NCBI RefSeq assembly: GCF_016924655.1
Contig: NZ_JAFFJU010000002.1
Coordinates: 682,001-746,000, forward strand
Reading direction: 5' to 3'
Length of the DNA stretch: 64,000 bases
Source: Sphingomonas arenae
Lineage (GTDB): Bacteria; Pseudomonadota; Alphaproteobacteria; Sphingomonadales; Sphingomonadaceae
Shown: positions 41,970 through 49,990 of the stretch, piece by piece
How positions within the stretch are numbered: the stretch's first letter is position 1
How the letters are laid out: the number at the start of each line of letters is the position of its first letter
Program-made: the position numbers and the translations under genes
Notes under the pieces: generated by a model
Told to the model about the DNA's origin: nothing
The model's database searches: none
Seen by the model: the letters and a program-made list of their open reading frames with translations, nothing else

Positions 41970-41998
41970 TATGTAGGCCTTGCGCGCCCCGACCTCAA
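41970..41998 (-). promoter_or_regulatory. Sigma-70-type promoter of ssrA
   Basis: On the minus strand -35 TTGAGG (41998-41993), 17-base spacer, -10 TACATA (41975-41970). Expected start about 7 bases further, at 41963, which agrees with the start of the acceptor piece. Confidence 0.65.
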
Positions 41999-42022
41999 GG
42001 TGAAGTCGGCCATATCGGATAC

Positions 42023-42047
42023 GGAACGTTCCGGCCCCACTGGCGTT
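42023..42047 (+). promoter_or_regulatory. EcfG-type promoter of the small lipoprotein gene
   Basis: GGAAC (42023-42027), 16-base spacer, CGTT (42044-42047): a perfect match to the EcfG consensus. It is divergent from the ssrA promoter, only 25 bp away. Confidence 0.72.
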
Positions 42048-42107
42048 CAAGCGGGCCGTGCTGTTATGGATGCAGCCGTCGAGATAACGATAAGAGGAAT
42101 GGATTTC

Positions 42108-42395
42108 ATGAAGAAGCTGACTTTCGCGCTGGTTGGTGCGGCTTCGCTGGCTCTCGCGGCTTGCGGCGGCCAGGGTGACGATTCGCTGGGCGACAACGTC
42201 AACGACAACTTCGAAGCCGCTTCCGACAACCTGGAAGCGATGGCCGACAACACCACCGGCACCGAAGCTGCGACCCTCGAGAACCAGGCGGATGCGCTTG
42301 AGGCCGAAGGCGACCGCAAGGAAGAGGCGATCGACGAGGCGGACGTGAACGCTTCGAACGCCGCCGGCGCCGAGGCTGCCGTCAACGCGATGTAA
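42108..42395 (+). CDS. Small acidic lipoprotein, stress-type
   Basis: 95 residues from the ATG at 42108 with AGAGGA eight bases upstream (an earlier ATG at 42099 sits on the ribosome site). A lipobox (LALAACGG, Cys at about residue 20) precedes an acidic, helical body with no hydrophobic core (NDNFEAASDNLEAMADNTTG, ALEAEGDRKEEAIDEADVNA). It should be a small outer-membrane-anchored protein. No family known. The perfect EcfG promoter upstream points to general-stress induction; a good terminator follows. Confidence 0.8.
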   Translation: MKKLTFALVGAASLALAACGGQGDDSLGDNVNDNFEAASDNLEAMADNTTGTEAATLENQADALEAEGDRKEEAIDEADVNASNAAGAEAAVNAM

Positions 42396-42433
42396 TCGCC
42401 TCCACCCGCCATCCCCGGGTGGAATGACGAGAG

Positions 42434-42470
42434 GACCGGTCCCGCCGAACAGCGGGGCCGGTCTTTTCTT
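42434..42470 (+). terminator. Terminator of the small lipoprotein gene
   Basis: GACCGGTCCCGC (42434-42445) pairs with GCGGGGCCGGTC (42452-42463), one G-U, loop of six, followed by TTTTCTT. Confidence 0.9.
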
Positions 42471-42498
42471 ATGGAGCGGCAGCACTTAGCTCGCGACC

Positions 42499-43239
42499 AT
42501 GACCGACGATGCCATTCCCGCCGCGACGCTGATCGTGATGCGCGAGCGCGGGGTCGGCACGCCGGAGCTCCTGATGGTGACCCGCACCCGCGGCATGGCC
42601 TTCGCGGGCGGGGCGATGGTGTTTCCCGGGGGGCGCATCGACGCCCAGGACCAGCTTCTCGGGGCAGCCCTCCCCGACGGCGCCGCGCGAGTGGCCGCCA
42701 TCCGCGAGACGCTGGAGGAAAGCGGCCTCCCCGTCGCCCTCGATCCCATGCCGGATCCCTGCCAGGCCCTCGCCCTGCAGTCGGCCCTTCATGCGGGAAG
42801 CCCGCTGTCCGGGCTGCTGAACCGCCACGGCCTTGGGCTGGCGCTGGACCAGCTCACCCCGTTCGCCCGGTGGAAGCCGGCCTTCAAGCAGCCGCGCAAG
42901 TTCGACACCCTCTTCTACCTCGCCGAAGCCCCCGGCGGGGACTGGCCGCTGGTCGCGCAAGCGGGCGAATGCGAGGCAGTCGAGTGGCTGACCGCTGCAG
43001 CCGTGCTGGACCGGATCGCGGCCGGCACTGCGTCCGCCATCTTTCCGACGGTGCGCAACCTCGAACGGCTCGCGCTCTTCTCGTCCATCGCCGAGGCGCG
43101 GGCCCACGCGGCCGCACACCCGATCGAGACCGTCACTCCGTGGATCGAGGAGGAGGACGGCGTCAAATGGCTGCGCATCCCCGACCACCTCGGCTACCCG
43201 GTCACTCGCGAGCGATTGAACGACGGGATCAGGGCCTGA
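42499..43239 (+). CDS. NUDIX hydrolase (NUDT19-like)
   Basis: 246 residues. PAATLIVMRERGVGTPELLM and GGAMVFPGGRIDAQD precede the Nudix helix AAIRETLEESGLPVAL, which has the Glu set in the R-E-x-x-E-E form. The long C-terminal part with FARWKPAFKQPRKFDTLFYL and EAVEWLTAAAV is like coenzyme A-type NUDT7/19 hydrolases, which cut CoA derivatives; this is a family-level guess. Followed closely by the extensin-like gene. Confidence 0.82.
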   Translation: MTDDAIPAATLIVMRERGVGTPELLMVTRTRGMAFAGGAMVFPGGRIDAQDQLLGAALPDGAARVAAIRETLEESGLPVALDPMPDPCQALALQSALHAGSPLSGLLNRHGLGLALDQLTPFARWKPAFKQPRKFDTLFYLAEAPGGDWPLVAQAGECEAVEWLTAAAVLDRIAAGTASAIFPTVRNLERLALFSSIAEARAHAAAHPIETVTPWIEEEDGVKWLRIPDHLGYPVTRERLNDGIRA

Positions 43240-43264
43240 ACTTCGGCTGGTGCGTTCAGCGCCA

Positions 43265-43996
43265 ATGCGTCACCCGTTCCGTGCCGTCTTCTACTTTCTG
43301 CTGTTCTGCGCGGCTGCCGTGGCCGTGATCGAGCTTCGCCAGTGGTTCCATCGCCACCCGCAGGACCTTCCCTGGACCGAACTGCGCCTCGATCAGCCGA
43401 CCGGCCGGTTCACCGCGGCCAGGATCGCCGCGCTTGGCGATGACGCACCCCGCTGCCGGGCGATGCTGCAAGGCGCGGGCGTCCGCGATCGCCCGGCGCC
43501 CGCCCGGATCGTCGATGATAATTGCGGCTACCGCGACGGCGTCCGGCTCGAAGGCCGAAATGCCCGAACCGCCGATTTCCAGCCCGGCGGGCTCGTGACC
43601 AGCTGCCCCGCCGCGACCGCCTTGCTGCTGTGGGACCAGCGGGTGCTGCAGCCTGCCGCCCAACGCCACTTCAACGCCTCGGTAACCGACCTGCTGCACG
43701 CGGGCAGCTACTCGTGCCGCCGGCTCTACAATCGCGCTGACGGTGGGTGGAGCGAGCATGCCACGGCGGATGCCGTCGACATCCTGGGCTTCCGCCTGTC
43801 GGACGGGCGCACCGTCTCCGTGCTTCGGGACTGGTCGGGCGATCCGCGGGAAGCCGCGTTCCTGCGCGAGGTCCGCGACGGCGCGTGCCGGCTTTTTACG
43901 ACCGTGTTGTCACCAGATTACAACGCCGCGCACCGGGACCATCTGCACCTCGACGTGGCCGACCGCGGCCCTGCCGGCTGGCGCGCCTGCCGCTGA
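43265..43996 (+). CDS. Extensin-like family protein
   Basis: 243 residues from the ATG at 43265. One N-terminal membrane segment (FRAVFYFLLFCAAAVAVIEL). The extensin-like core has YRDGVRLEGRNARTADFQPG, SCPAATALLLWDQRVLQPAA, YSCRRLYNRADGGWSEHATA and the metal-type end HRDHLHLDV. Family members resemble zinc DD/LD-peptidases and sit in the cell envelope; HLHLD in this protein would give the metal ligands. The cysteines are in the usual three-pair pattern. Its NUDIX neighbour is unrelated. Confidence 0.85.
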   Translation: MRHPFRAVFYFLLFCAAAVAVIELRQWFHRHPQDLPWTELRLDQPTGRFTAARIAALGDDAPRCRAMLQGAGVRDRPAPARIVDDNCGYRDGVRLEGRNARTADFQPGGLVTSCPAATALLLWDQRVLQPAAQRHFNASVTDLLHAGSYSCRRLYNRADGGWSEHATADAVDILGFRLSDGRTVSVLRDWSGDPREAAFLREVRDGACRLFTTVLSPDYNAAHRDHLHLDVADRGPAGWRACR

Positions 43997-44023
43997 ACGC
44001 GACTCAGCCGATGGGGCCCCATG

Positions 44024-44058
44024 AAGAAAGGGGACCCGCCCCCCGGCGAGTCCCCTTC
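44024..44058 (-). terminator. Terminator of the SWIB-domain gene
   Basis: On the minus strand AAGGGGACTCGCC and GGCGGGTCCCCTT are paired with one mismatch (arms 44057-44045 and 44040-44028) around GGGG, followed by TCTTCAT. Only a weak T-run. Confidence 0.6.
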
Positions 44059-44084
44059 CTTGATACCGTGTCTGTCCGGTCGTC

Positions 44085-44360
44085 TTACGACAGGTGCTTG
44101 GACAGGTGCTTGTTCATCTCGAACATGGTGCAGCGGTCCTTGCCGAAGACCTTCTTCAGCTTGTCGTCAGCAACGATTTCCCGCTTGTTCTGAGGGTTCT
44201 GGAGGTTGTTCTTGCGAATATGATCCCACACCTTCGACACGACCTCACTGCGCGGCAGCGGCTCCTTGCCGACGATCGCAGCCAGGTCCGGAGATGGGGT
44301 CACCGGACGCGCGAGACCGCCCCCTGCCTTACGACCAGTCCCGCTAGATTCTTTTGCCAT
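44085..44360 (-). CDS. SWIB/MDM2-domain protein
   Basis: 91 residues from the ATG at 44360 with AGGAGG five bases upstream. After a Gly/Ser-rich start, the SWIB fold is visible in VTPSPDLAAIVGKEPLPRSE, VVSKVWDHIRKNNLQNPQNK and REIVADDKLKKVFGKDRCTM. Bacterial SWIB proteins are small and often chromatin-associated or fused to TopoI; they are common in sphingomonads and Chlamydiae. DNA-related role is inference. Confidence 0.9.
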   Translation of the reverse strand: MAKESSGTGRKAGGGLARPVTPSPDLAAIVGKEPLPRSEVVSKVWDHIRKNNLQNPQNKREIVADDKLKKVFGKDRCTMFEMNKHLSKHLS

Positions 44361-44438
44361 CAGGCCCTCCTGTTGAATTCGGCGTTTTGTAGAGCGCAAA
44401 GCGAAGCGTCGTGCAAGGGCCTGCCGAGAGGGAAAAGG

Positions 44439-45245
44439 TTAAGCCGGTAGAGAGAAAGGCACGACCTTGTTGGCCGCATCATGGCCGATGTCCGCGCGGC
44501 CCCCGAACGGGATGCCCGATCGGGCGCACCAGTCCCTCGCAATCGTCTCCTCGTCGGAGCCGAACGGACGATCGTTCTCCTTCACCGCGCAACGGCCGAG
44601 CCGCAGCCGACGAATCTTCCGGACGGAAGCCTGAGAGGTGACGTGGAACAGGAACCGGTCCAGCCGATAATGCTCCTCGTCCACTTCCTCGATCAGCAAT
44701 TCGCGGTCAGTGAAGTCCGGCTCCAGCGCCGTTCCGAGCAGGCTTGAGAGCACCACCAGATTGAACGCGAACGTGGGTCGCTCCAGTCCGCCTTCCAGCG
44801 CACCCGCGTCTCGCCGCACGATCCAGTCGAGCGCACGCCCCACCGCCGCCTCGCCGCCGTCGCGCAGCACATCGCTCGGCATGGGCCCGTGCGCCACTTC
44901 CAAGCCGGCCTTGTGCAGGGCCGCCAGCAGGAAGCCGCCGTCGCTGTAGCCCATCACCAGCTTGCCCTTCGCCGCCGCCGGAAGGTCCCGCGCCGCCGCT
45001 TCCGCAATCCGGTTGGATCCATAGCCTCCGCGCGCCAGCCACACGGCGTCAATCGCGGGATCGGCCAGCACCTCCCGCACCGCCGCCAGCCGTTCCGCGT
45101 CCGGCCCGGCGAAATGGCCGGCGCTGGAAAAGCATTGCGGGTGAAAGACCAGTTCGCAGTCGCCTCGCGCCGCGGCGATCGCTTGCACGCCTTCCGCCGC
45201 CTCTCGCTTCAGCGGGCAACTCGGCGCAACCACCGCAATCCGCAT
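44439..45245 (-). CDS. ldcA: LD-carboxypeptidase (S66)
   Basis: 268 residues from the ATG at 45245. The Ser-Glu-His triad is: Ser101 in VMGYSDGGFL, Glu in LLIEEVDEEHYRLDR, His in IGHDAANKVVPF. It removes the terminal D-Ala from murein tetrapeptides in the cytosol, making tripeptide for recycling. It is divergent from mpl, 47 bp away, whose product reuses that tripeptide. Confidence 0.92.
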   Translation of the reverse strand: MRIAVVAPSCPLKREAAEGVQAIAAARGDCELVFHPQCFSSAGHFAGPDAERLAAVREVLADPAIDAVWLARGGYGSNRIAEAAARDLPAAAKGKLVMGYSDGGFLLAALHKAGLEVAHGPMPSDVLRDGGEAAVGRALDWIVRRDAGALEGGLERPTFAFNLVVLSSLLGTALEPDFTDRELLIEEVDEEHYRLDRFLFHVTSQASVRKIRRLRLGRCAVKENDRPFGSDEETIARDWCARSGIPFGGRADIGHDAANKVVPFSLPA

Positions 45246-45292
45246 GCGTCCCCCGTTTGCTTGGCTCACCAAGGTTCAATAGGGCGGCGCCG

Positions 45293-46696
45293 ATGACTCA
45301 ATCCAGCACCTTCTTCTGCGGGATCGGCGGCAGCGGCATGCTCCCCCTCGCCTGCATCGTCCGGGCGAACGGCGGGCGGGTCGCCGGCTCCGACCGCGCG
45401 CTCGACGCCGGCCGGCTCGGCGGCAAGTTCGACTATCTGCGCTCGCTCGGCATCCAGCTGTTCCCGCAGGACGGCAGCGGCCTCACCGAGGGCACCACCC
45501 TCATCACCTCCGCCGCGGTCGAGGAGACGATCCCCGACGTCCGCCGCGCCCGCGAACTTGGCTTGAAGCACCTGACCCGCCCCCAACTGCTCGCCGAGCT
45601 GCTCAACAGCGCTCAGCGCAGCGTCGCGGTCGGTGGCACCAGCGGCAAGTCCACCGTCACCGGCATGATCGGCTGGATCCTCCACGCCTGCCACCGCCAA
45701 CCCACGGTGATGAACGGCGCCGTGATGAAGAACTTCGTCTCCCCCTCGTCCCCCTTCGCCTCGGCCCTAGTCGGCGACCCGGAACTGTTCGTCAGCGAAG
45801 TCGACGAGAGCGACGGCTCCATCGCGCTCTACCGCCCCGAGGTCGCGGTCCTCACCAACATCAGCCTCGACCACAAGGAGATGGAGGAGCTTCGCGACCT
45901 GTTCGGCGGATTCCTGAGTCGGGCCCGGAAAGCGGTCCTCAACCTCGACGATCCCGAGACCCGCGCGATTGCAGGCCTGGTCGAGGCCGAACGCTGCATC
46001 GGATATGGTTTTGATGCTCCCGGAGCGACACTTTCGGGCCGAAACCTGCAACTTCTGGACGGCGGATTGGCATTCAACGTGACTCTCGAAGGCGAGCGCC
46101 ACGACGTTCGCCTGCAGGTGCCGGGCCGCCACAACGCGTCCAACGCCCTCGCCGCCCTCGCCGCCACCTGGGCCCTCGGCATCCCGCTCCCCGAGGCCGC
46201 CGCCGCCCTCGGCCGCTTCGCTGGCCTCAAGCGCCGCCTCGAAACCGTGGGGGAGGCGAACGGCGTCACGGTCATCGACGACTTCGCCCACAACCCCGAC
46301 AAGATCGCCGCCACGCTGGCGACCCTGACGGCTCAGCCTGGCCGAATTCTCTTGTTCTTTCAGCCACATGGTTACGGCCCCCTGCTCAAGATGGGCGACG
46401 AACTCGCCTCCACCTTTGCCAAGGGACTCGGCGCGAACGACCTGCTTCTCCTGTCCGACCCCGTCTATCAGGGCGGCACGGTGGACCGCAGCCGCGGCTC
46501 CGACTGGCTCGCCTCCGCGGTCCGCGACGCCGGCGGACAGGCAGAGCATATCCCCGACCGCGCCAGCATCGGGCAGCGCCTCCTCGCCGAAGCCCGGCCA
46601 GGGGACCGCATCGCCATCCTCGGCGCCCGGGACGACACTCTCAGCGAGTTCGCGGCGGAGCTCCTCCGGAACCTCACGGAGCGGCCTGCTTTGTGA
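45293..46696 (+). CDS. mpl: UDP-N-acetylmuramate:L-Ala-gamma-D-Glu-mDAP ligase (Mpl)
   Basis: 467 residues from the ATG at 45293. Mur-ligase motifs are IGGSGMLPLA, the P-loop VGGTSGKSTVTGM, EVDESDGSIALYRPEVAVLT and DDFAHNPDKIAATLATLTAQ. It attaches recycled tripeptide to UDP-MurNAc. The paired ldcA gene makes its substrate. A MurC is the alternative, but MurC would be within the dcw cluster with longer N-terminal dinucleotide-binding segment and is not expected here. Confidence 0.85.
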   Translation: MTQSSTFFCGIGGSGMLPLACIVRANGGRVAGSDRALDAGRLGGKFDYLRSLGIQLFPQDGSGLTEGTTLITSAAVEETIPDVRRARELGLKHLTRPQLLAELLNSAQRSVAVGGTSGKSTVTGMIGWILHACHRQPTVMNGAVMKNFVSPSSPFASALVGDPELFVSEVDESDGSIALYRPEVAVLTNISLDHKEMEELRDLFGGFLSRARKAVLNLDDPETRAIAGLVEAERCIGYGFDAPGATLSGRNLQLLDGGLAFNVTLEGERHDVRLQVPGRHNASNALAALAATWALGIPLPEAAAALGRFAGLKRRLETVGEANGVTVIDDFAHNPDKIAATLATLTAQPGRILLFFQPHGYGPLLKMGDELASTFAKGLGANDLLLLSDPVYQGGTVDRSRGSDWLASAVRDAGGQAEHIPDRASIGQRLLAEARPGDRIAILGARDDTLSEFAAELLRNLTERPAL

Positions 46697-46700
46697 GGTC

Positions 46701-47069
46701 ATGGCCAAACCCGGAACCGTGACTGGCTGGAAGCTCGACCGCAGCGAACGCGAACAGCTGCTGAAAGATCACCCACCCCGCTACGAACAGGCGGTTGCTG
46801 ACCACGTGACACTGGAAGTCGGCGGCAAGGACATCCCTCCCGAGGTGCGGGCCGCGATCATCGGCCGCGCGGATGACGGCCAGGGTGTCGAGTGCATGGT
46901 CGTCACCATCGACGGCAACGTCGACCGGCCAGACGGCTCCACCTACCACATCACCTGGTCGCTCGGACCCGGCCGCAAGGCGCGGGAGAGCAACGACGTA
47001 TTGAAGCAGCAAGGCTGGAAGGAACTGGACCACCCCATCCCGGTCACCCTTACTCCCGCCCGGTTCTAG
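46701..47069 (+). CDS. Hypothetical protein with two H-x-T motifs (2H-phosphoesterase-like pattern)
   Basis: 122 residues from the ATG at 46701. Two motifs of the form H-hydrophobic-T are seen: ADHVTLEVGG at about residue 34 and YHITWSLGPG near residue 80. Two such motifs are the signature of 2H phosphoesterases, but the protein is shorter than the usual 160-200 residues, so this is only a hint. The stretch IGRADDGQGVECMVVTIDG links them. It is followed 1 bp later by a HAD nucleotidase gene and probably forms an operon with it. Confidence 0.65.
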   Translation: MAKPGTVTGWKLDRSEREQLLKDHPPRYEQAVADHVTLEVGGKDIPPEVRAAIIGRADDGQGVECMVVTIDGNVDRPDGSTYHITWSLGPGRKARESNDVLKQQGWKELDHPIPVTLTPARF

Positions 47070-47070
47070 T

Positions 47071-47568
47071 ATGCCCGACTTGTTCCTCGACGCCGACGGC
47101 GTGCTCGCCGATTTCGACGCGGGGGCGAAGAAGCTACTAGGTATGCTCCCGCGCCCGTTCGAGGAGCGGCACGGCAAGAGGGAGTTCTGGCGGCGGCTCG
47201 CCAAGGCCAAGGACTTCTACGCCAATCTTCCGCTCATGCCGGATGCCATGGAATTGTTCGAGGGGACGAAGCATCTCCGCCCCACTATCCTCACCGGGCT
47301 TCCGCTCGGCAACTGGGCCGCGCCGCAGAAGGTGAAATGGGCCGCCGAGCATTTCCCCGGCACGCCCATCATCACCTGCATGGCCCGCGACAAGTACAAA
47401 TACATGCAGCCGGGAGACGTACTGGTGGACGACAGCCCCACCCACCGTGCCGCGTGGGAGAATGCCGGGGGCAGGTTCATCCTGCACAAGACAGCACGGG
47501 CGAGCCTCCAGGAGCTCGCGTGTGTCTTTCCGTCGGTAAAGATCGCAGACACGGATCGCTCGTCCTGA
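47071..47568 (+). CDS. HAD-family 5'-nucleotidase-like protein
   Basis: 165 residues. MPDLFLDADGVLADFDAGAK has the HAD Asp pair (DADGV); ILTGLP gives motif II and VLVDDSPTHRAAW motif IV. The pattern is that of cytosolic deoxyribonucleotidases (NT5C-like). The 3' end runs into a palindromic repeat, which supplies the last few codons (DRSS) and the stop. It starts immediately after the H-x-T gene. Confidence 0.85.
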   Translation: MPDLFLDADGVLADFDAGAKKLLGMLPRPFEERHGKREFWRRLAKAKDFYANLPLMPDAMELFEGTKHLRPTILTGLPLGNWAAPQKVKWAAEHFPGTPIITCMARDKYKYMQPGDVLVDDSPTHRAAWENAGGRFILHKTARASLQELACVFPSVKIADTDRSS

Positions 47569-47655
47569 GCGGAGCACAGCGAAGTCGAAGGGCGTCGTCC
47601 ATCGAAAGCGCCCTTCGACTTCGGCTCGAAGAGCCTCCGCTCAGGACGAGCGAAA
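47560..47655. repeat. Palindromic repeat, 'CGTCCTGAGCGGAG...CGCTCAGGACGA' family
   Basis: CTCGTCCTGAGCGGAGC ... GAAGTCGAAGGGCG and the inverted CGCCCTTCGACTTCGGC ... CCGCTCAGGACGAG are separated by about 10 bp. Same family as 26593-26697. It contains the stop codon of the HAD nucleotidase gene (47566-47568). Confidence 0.85.
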
Positions 47656-47672
47656 CGTTCCCAAGGTCGATC

Positions 47673-48224
47673 TCACGCCGCGGCGGTCAGGTCCACCTTT
47701 TCGACCCACTCCGGCCAGAACACCGGCTCGCGGTTCGACCAACCCGGCGCAGTCGCCGCGCTCTCGCTGATCGACTGGAGCAGGCTGCGCCGGCGGTCCG
47801 GATGCAGGTGCGGAAGTGCCGCGGCCGCGCAGAAGGCCGCTGGAAGCCATGGCCGCACCGCCGCGCCGAGCAGGCGCTCGTAAAGGAAGCGATAGGCTGC
47901 GAACGTGCCGATCCGGTCCTGCCCGAGGTCGTAGGCAGACAGCGTGATCAGCGTTCCAATGAACGGCTCAATGGTGTCGAGCCCGCTATCATCCGGGATC
48001 TGCAGGCGAAGCGATTCGATCTGCTTGTAGAGGCGGGTCTGCGCGCGGATGGAAGCGACCTCCGCCTCGTCGCGCGCCCAGCAACCGACCGCATCGCGGC
48101 GACCGAAGGCCACGTCCAGCGAACGGCGCAGATAGCGCTGCGTAGCTTTCGGAAAGCCCGCGAACTCCTTGATCTCACTCAGCAGCAGCGCGCCCCCGGC
48201 AGGCTGGCTGGTCCGCGTGTTCAT
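47673..48224 (-). CDS. Hypothetical helical protein
   Basis: 183 residues. No signal peptide; sequence is helical (LLLSEIKEFAGFPKATQRYL, EAEVASIRAQTRLYKQIESL, TLITLSAYDLGQDRIGTFAA) with a Trp-rich C-terminal end (PVFWPEWVEKVDL). I do not recognise a family. Downstream it is bordered by a palindromic repeat; its promoter region contains nothing I can name. Confidence 0.6.
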   Translation of the reverse strand: MNTRTSQPAGGALLLSEIKEFAGFPKATQRYLRRSLDVAFGRRDAVGCWARDEAEVASIRAQTRLYKQIESLRLQIPDDSGLDTIEPFIGTLITLSAYDLGQDRIGTFAAYRFLYERLLGAAVRPWLPAAFCAAAALPHLHPDRRRSLLQSISESAATAPGWSNREPVFWPEWVEKVDLTAAA

Positions 48225-48392
48225 GACCCCGACTCCTTTACCCTCGCTGGATCATGTCGCTGAGTTGGTTGCATAAAGCTTAACCACGATCCCGCTCCCC
48301 ATTCACATTGAATCAGAGGGGTGCCCCGGGAACAACATCAAATATTCACGGCCCGCCGCAAGGCGGCGCGGTGGTGCAATTCGGCAACGGGG

Positions 48393-48608
48393 TCAGTCTT
48401 GGCTCGGGAACCCCGATGACGGTGCCGGCTCATCGGAACAGCCGGGCTGCGCGGCGGAGGGAGGATCCGATGCGTCCATGGATTCATCGCTTCCCACATC
48501 CGCCTTCGCGTCCTCGTCGCGCGGGTTCTTGCGCAGTCGTTCTTCCAGTTCCCGCTCCGGATCGGCGGAGAAGACGGCAGGCGGAATCGTGGTCTTAGTG
48601 TCATCCAT
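48393..48608 (-). CDS. Small acidic hydrophilic protein
   Basis: 71 residues from the ATG at 48608 with AAGGAG eight bases upstream (MDDTKTTIPPAVFSADPERE, LEERLRKNPRDEDAKADVGS). It is acidic and without hydrophobic segments. No family known. A GCAAC-N16-CGTT motif lies just upstream on the same strand, 23 bp before the ATG, suggesting EcfG control. It is divergent from the LytS-type histidine kinase gene at 48749. Confidence 0.65.
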   Translation of the reverse strand: MDDTKTTIPPAVFSADPERELEERLRKNPRDEDAKADVGSDESMDASDPPSAAQPGCSDEPAPSSGFPSQD

Positions 48609-48630
48609 GGCAAATGCTCCTTGCCCCCGA

Positions 48631-48655
48631 AACGAACCGCTTCCCCCGAAGTTGC
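48631..48655 (-). promoter_or_regulatory. EcfG-like promoter candidate for the 71-residue protein
   Basis: On the minus strand GCAAC (48655-48651), 16-base spacer, CGTT (48634-48631). One base off the GGAAC consensus. Confidence 0.45.
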
Positions 48656-48748
48656 CACCGCTTCGCTTTCGACAGGCGGTTCGCTTCCTTCTGCCAATTG
48701 GAGAAGCGGAGATTGCGTCCGGACCGCGTTAAGCTTCATAAACCGCGG

Positions 48749-49990
48749 ATGAACATGCTTTCCGACACCGAAGCGCAACTGGACGCGCGCACGGTGGCCC
48801 GTGCCGGACGGTTCGCGGACTGGCCGCTGGCGCTGAAGTCGATCCTGGGTTTCTGGGCGGTCTACGCCCTGACCGTGCTCGCCCGCGCTCTGCTTGGCAG
48901 CGACCCCCTGACGATCCTGCAGAACAAAGTGCTGACACTGGTGGTCGGCATCCTCCTGACGGGGCTGACCTACATCCTGATCAAACTGGTCCCGGCCTCT
49001 GCCCCACTGCGGCGCAAGTCGCTGGTCGCCGGCGGGGCATCGGTACTCGCGGCCTGCCTCATGGCCAGCATGCTTGTTCTCGCCGAAAATCACATGCGCG
49101 AGTCCAAGGAAGAGTTCCGCTATCAGGCCCGCGAAGGCTTTGTCGTCATCCAGAAGGGCGAGCAGATCCGGATCGAGCGCAGCGCCGCCGAGCCGCTGGT
49201 CCTGACCATGCCGAAGGTGCGCGAGCTGCGGCAGTGGGAGCAGTTCCGCATCGCGGCCGACGCTGCCGTCGTATGGCTCTTCTTCTTCGGCGCCTGGTCG
49301 GCCTTCTACCTGGCTGCGGTCAGTCAGGCGCAGACCTTGGCATTGCAACGCCGCGCCGCTGCGGCGGAGAGCGCAGCGCAGGAGGCCCAGGTCCGTGCGC
49401 TGCGCTACCAGGTCAATCCGCACTTCCTGTTCAACACTTTGAACAGTCTCTCCTCCCTTGTCATGTCGGGCCGGCCGGAGGAAGCGGAATCAATGATCCT
49501 CAAGCTTTCGACCTTCTTCCGCACCAGCCTCAGCCTCGACCCTCAGGCGGACGTGACCCTGGCGGAGGAGATCGAGCTTCAACGCCTGTATCTCGATATC
49601 GAGAAGACCCGGTTCCCACGCAGGCTGAAGGTCGAGATCGACGTTCCCAAGGGGGTTGCAAACGCGCGCCTTCCGGCGCTCATCCTCCAGCCAATCGTGG
49701 AGAATGCGATCAAGTACGGCGTCTCGGCGACGCGGGAGAAAATCACGCTGCGGATCGCCGCGCGGGAGCAAGCGGGGCGGCTCGAAATCGAAGTCACCAA
49801 CACTGGTCATCCCGACTCCAAGCCACCGCGCCAGCGTTCCCAGCCGGACGGGACGAAGGTTGGCCTGGTGAACGTCTGCCAGCGTCTTGACGCCCGCTTC
49901 GGCCGCGCTGCAAGCTGCAGCTTCGGAGCAATAGCGGATGGAGGATTTCGAGTGGTCATCACCCTGCCGGTGACCCGCGCTGATGGGTGA
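48749..49990 (+). CDS. LytS/AlgZ-type sensor histidine kinase
   Basis: 413 residues from the ATG at 48749 (a later ATG at 48755 is possible). Four membrane segments (residues about 28-47, 58-80, 93-112, 168-190) precede the kinase core: YQVNPHFLFNTLNSLSSLVM (H-box), then RLPALILQPIVENAIKYGVS (N-box) and GTKVGLVNVCQRLDARFG (G-box). This is the HisKA_7TM-free LytS class that pairs with LytTR response regulators; the partner gene overlaps its 3' end by 8 bp. The signal is not known; the loop between segments 3 and 4 is periplasmic. Confidence 0.9.
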   Translation: MNMLSDTEAQLDARTVARAGRFADWPLALKSILGFWAVYALTVLARALLGSDPLTILQNKVLTLVVGILLTGLTYILIKLVPASAPLRRKSLVAGGASVLAACLMASMLVLAENHMRESKEEFRYQAREGFVVIQKGEQIRIERSAAEPLVLTMPKVRELRQWEQFRIAADAAVVWLFFFGAWSAFYLAAVSQAQTLALQRRAAAAESAAQEAQVRALRYQVNPHFLFNTLNSLSSLVMSGRPEEAESMILKLSTFFRTSLSLDPQADVTLAEEIELQRLYLDIEKTRFPRRLKVEIDVPKGVANARLPALILQPIVENAIKYGVSATREKITLRIAAREQAGRLEIEVTNTGHPDSKPPRQRSQPDGTKVGLVNVCQRLDARFGRAASCSFGAIADGGFRVVITLPVTRADG

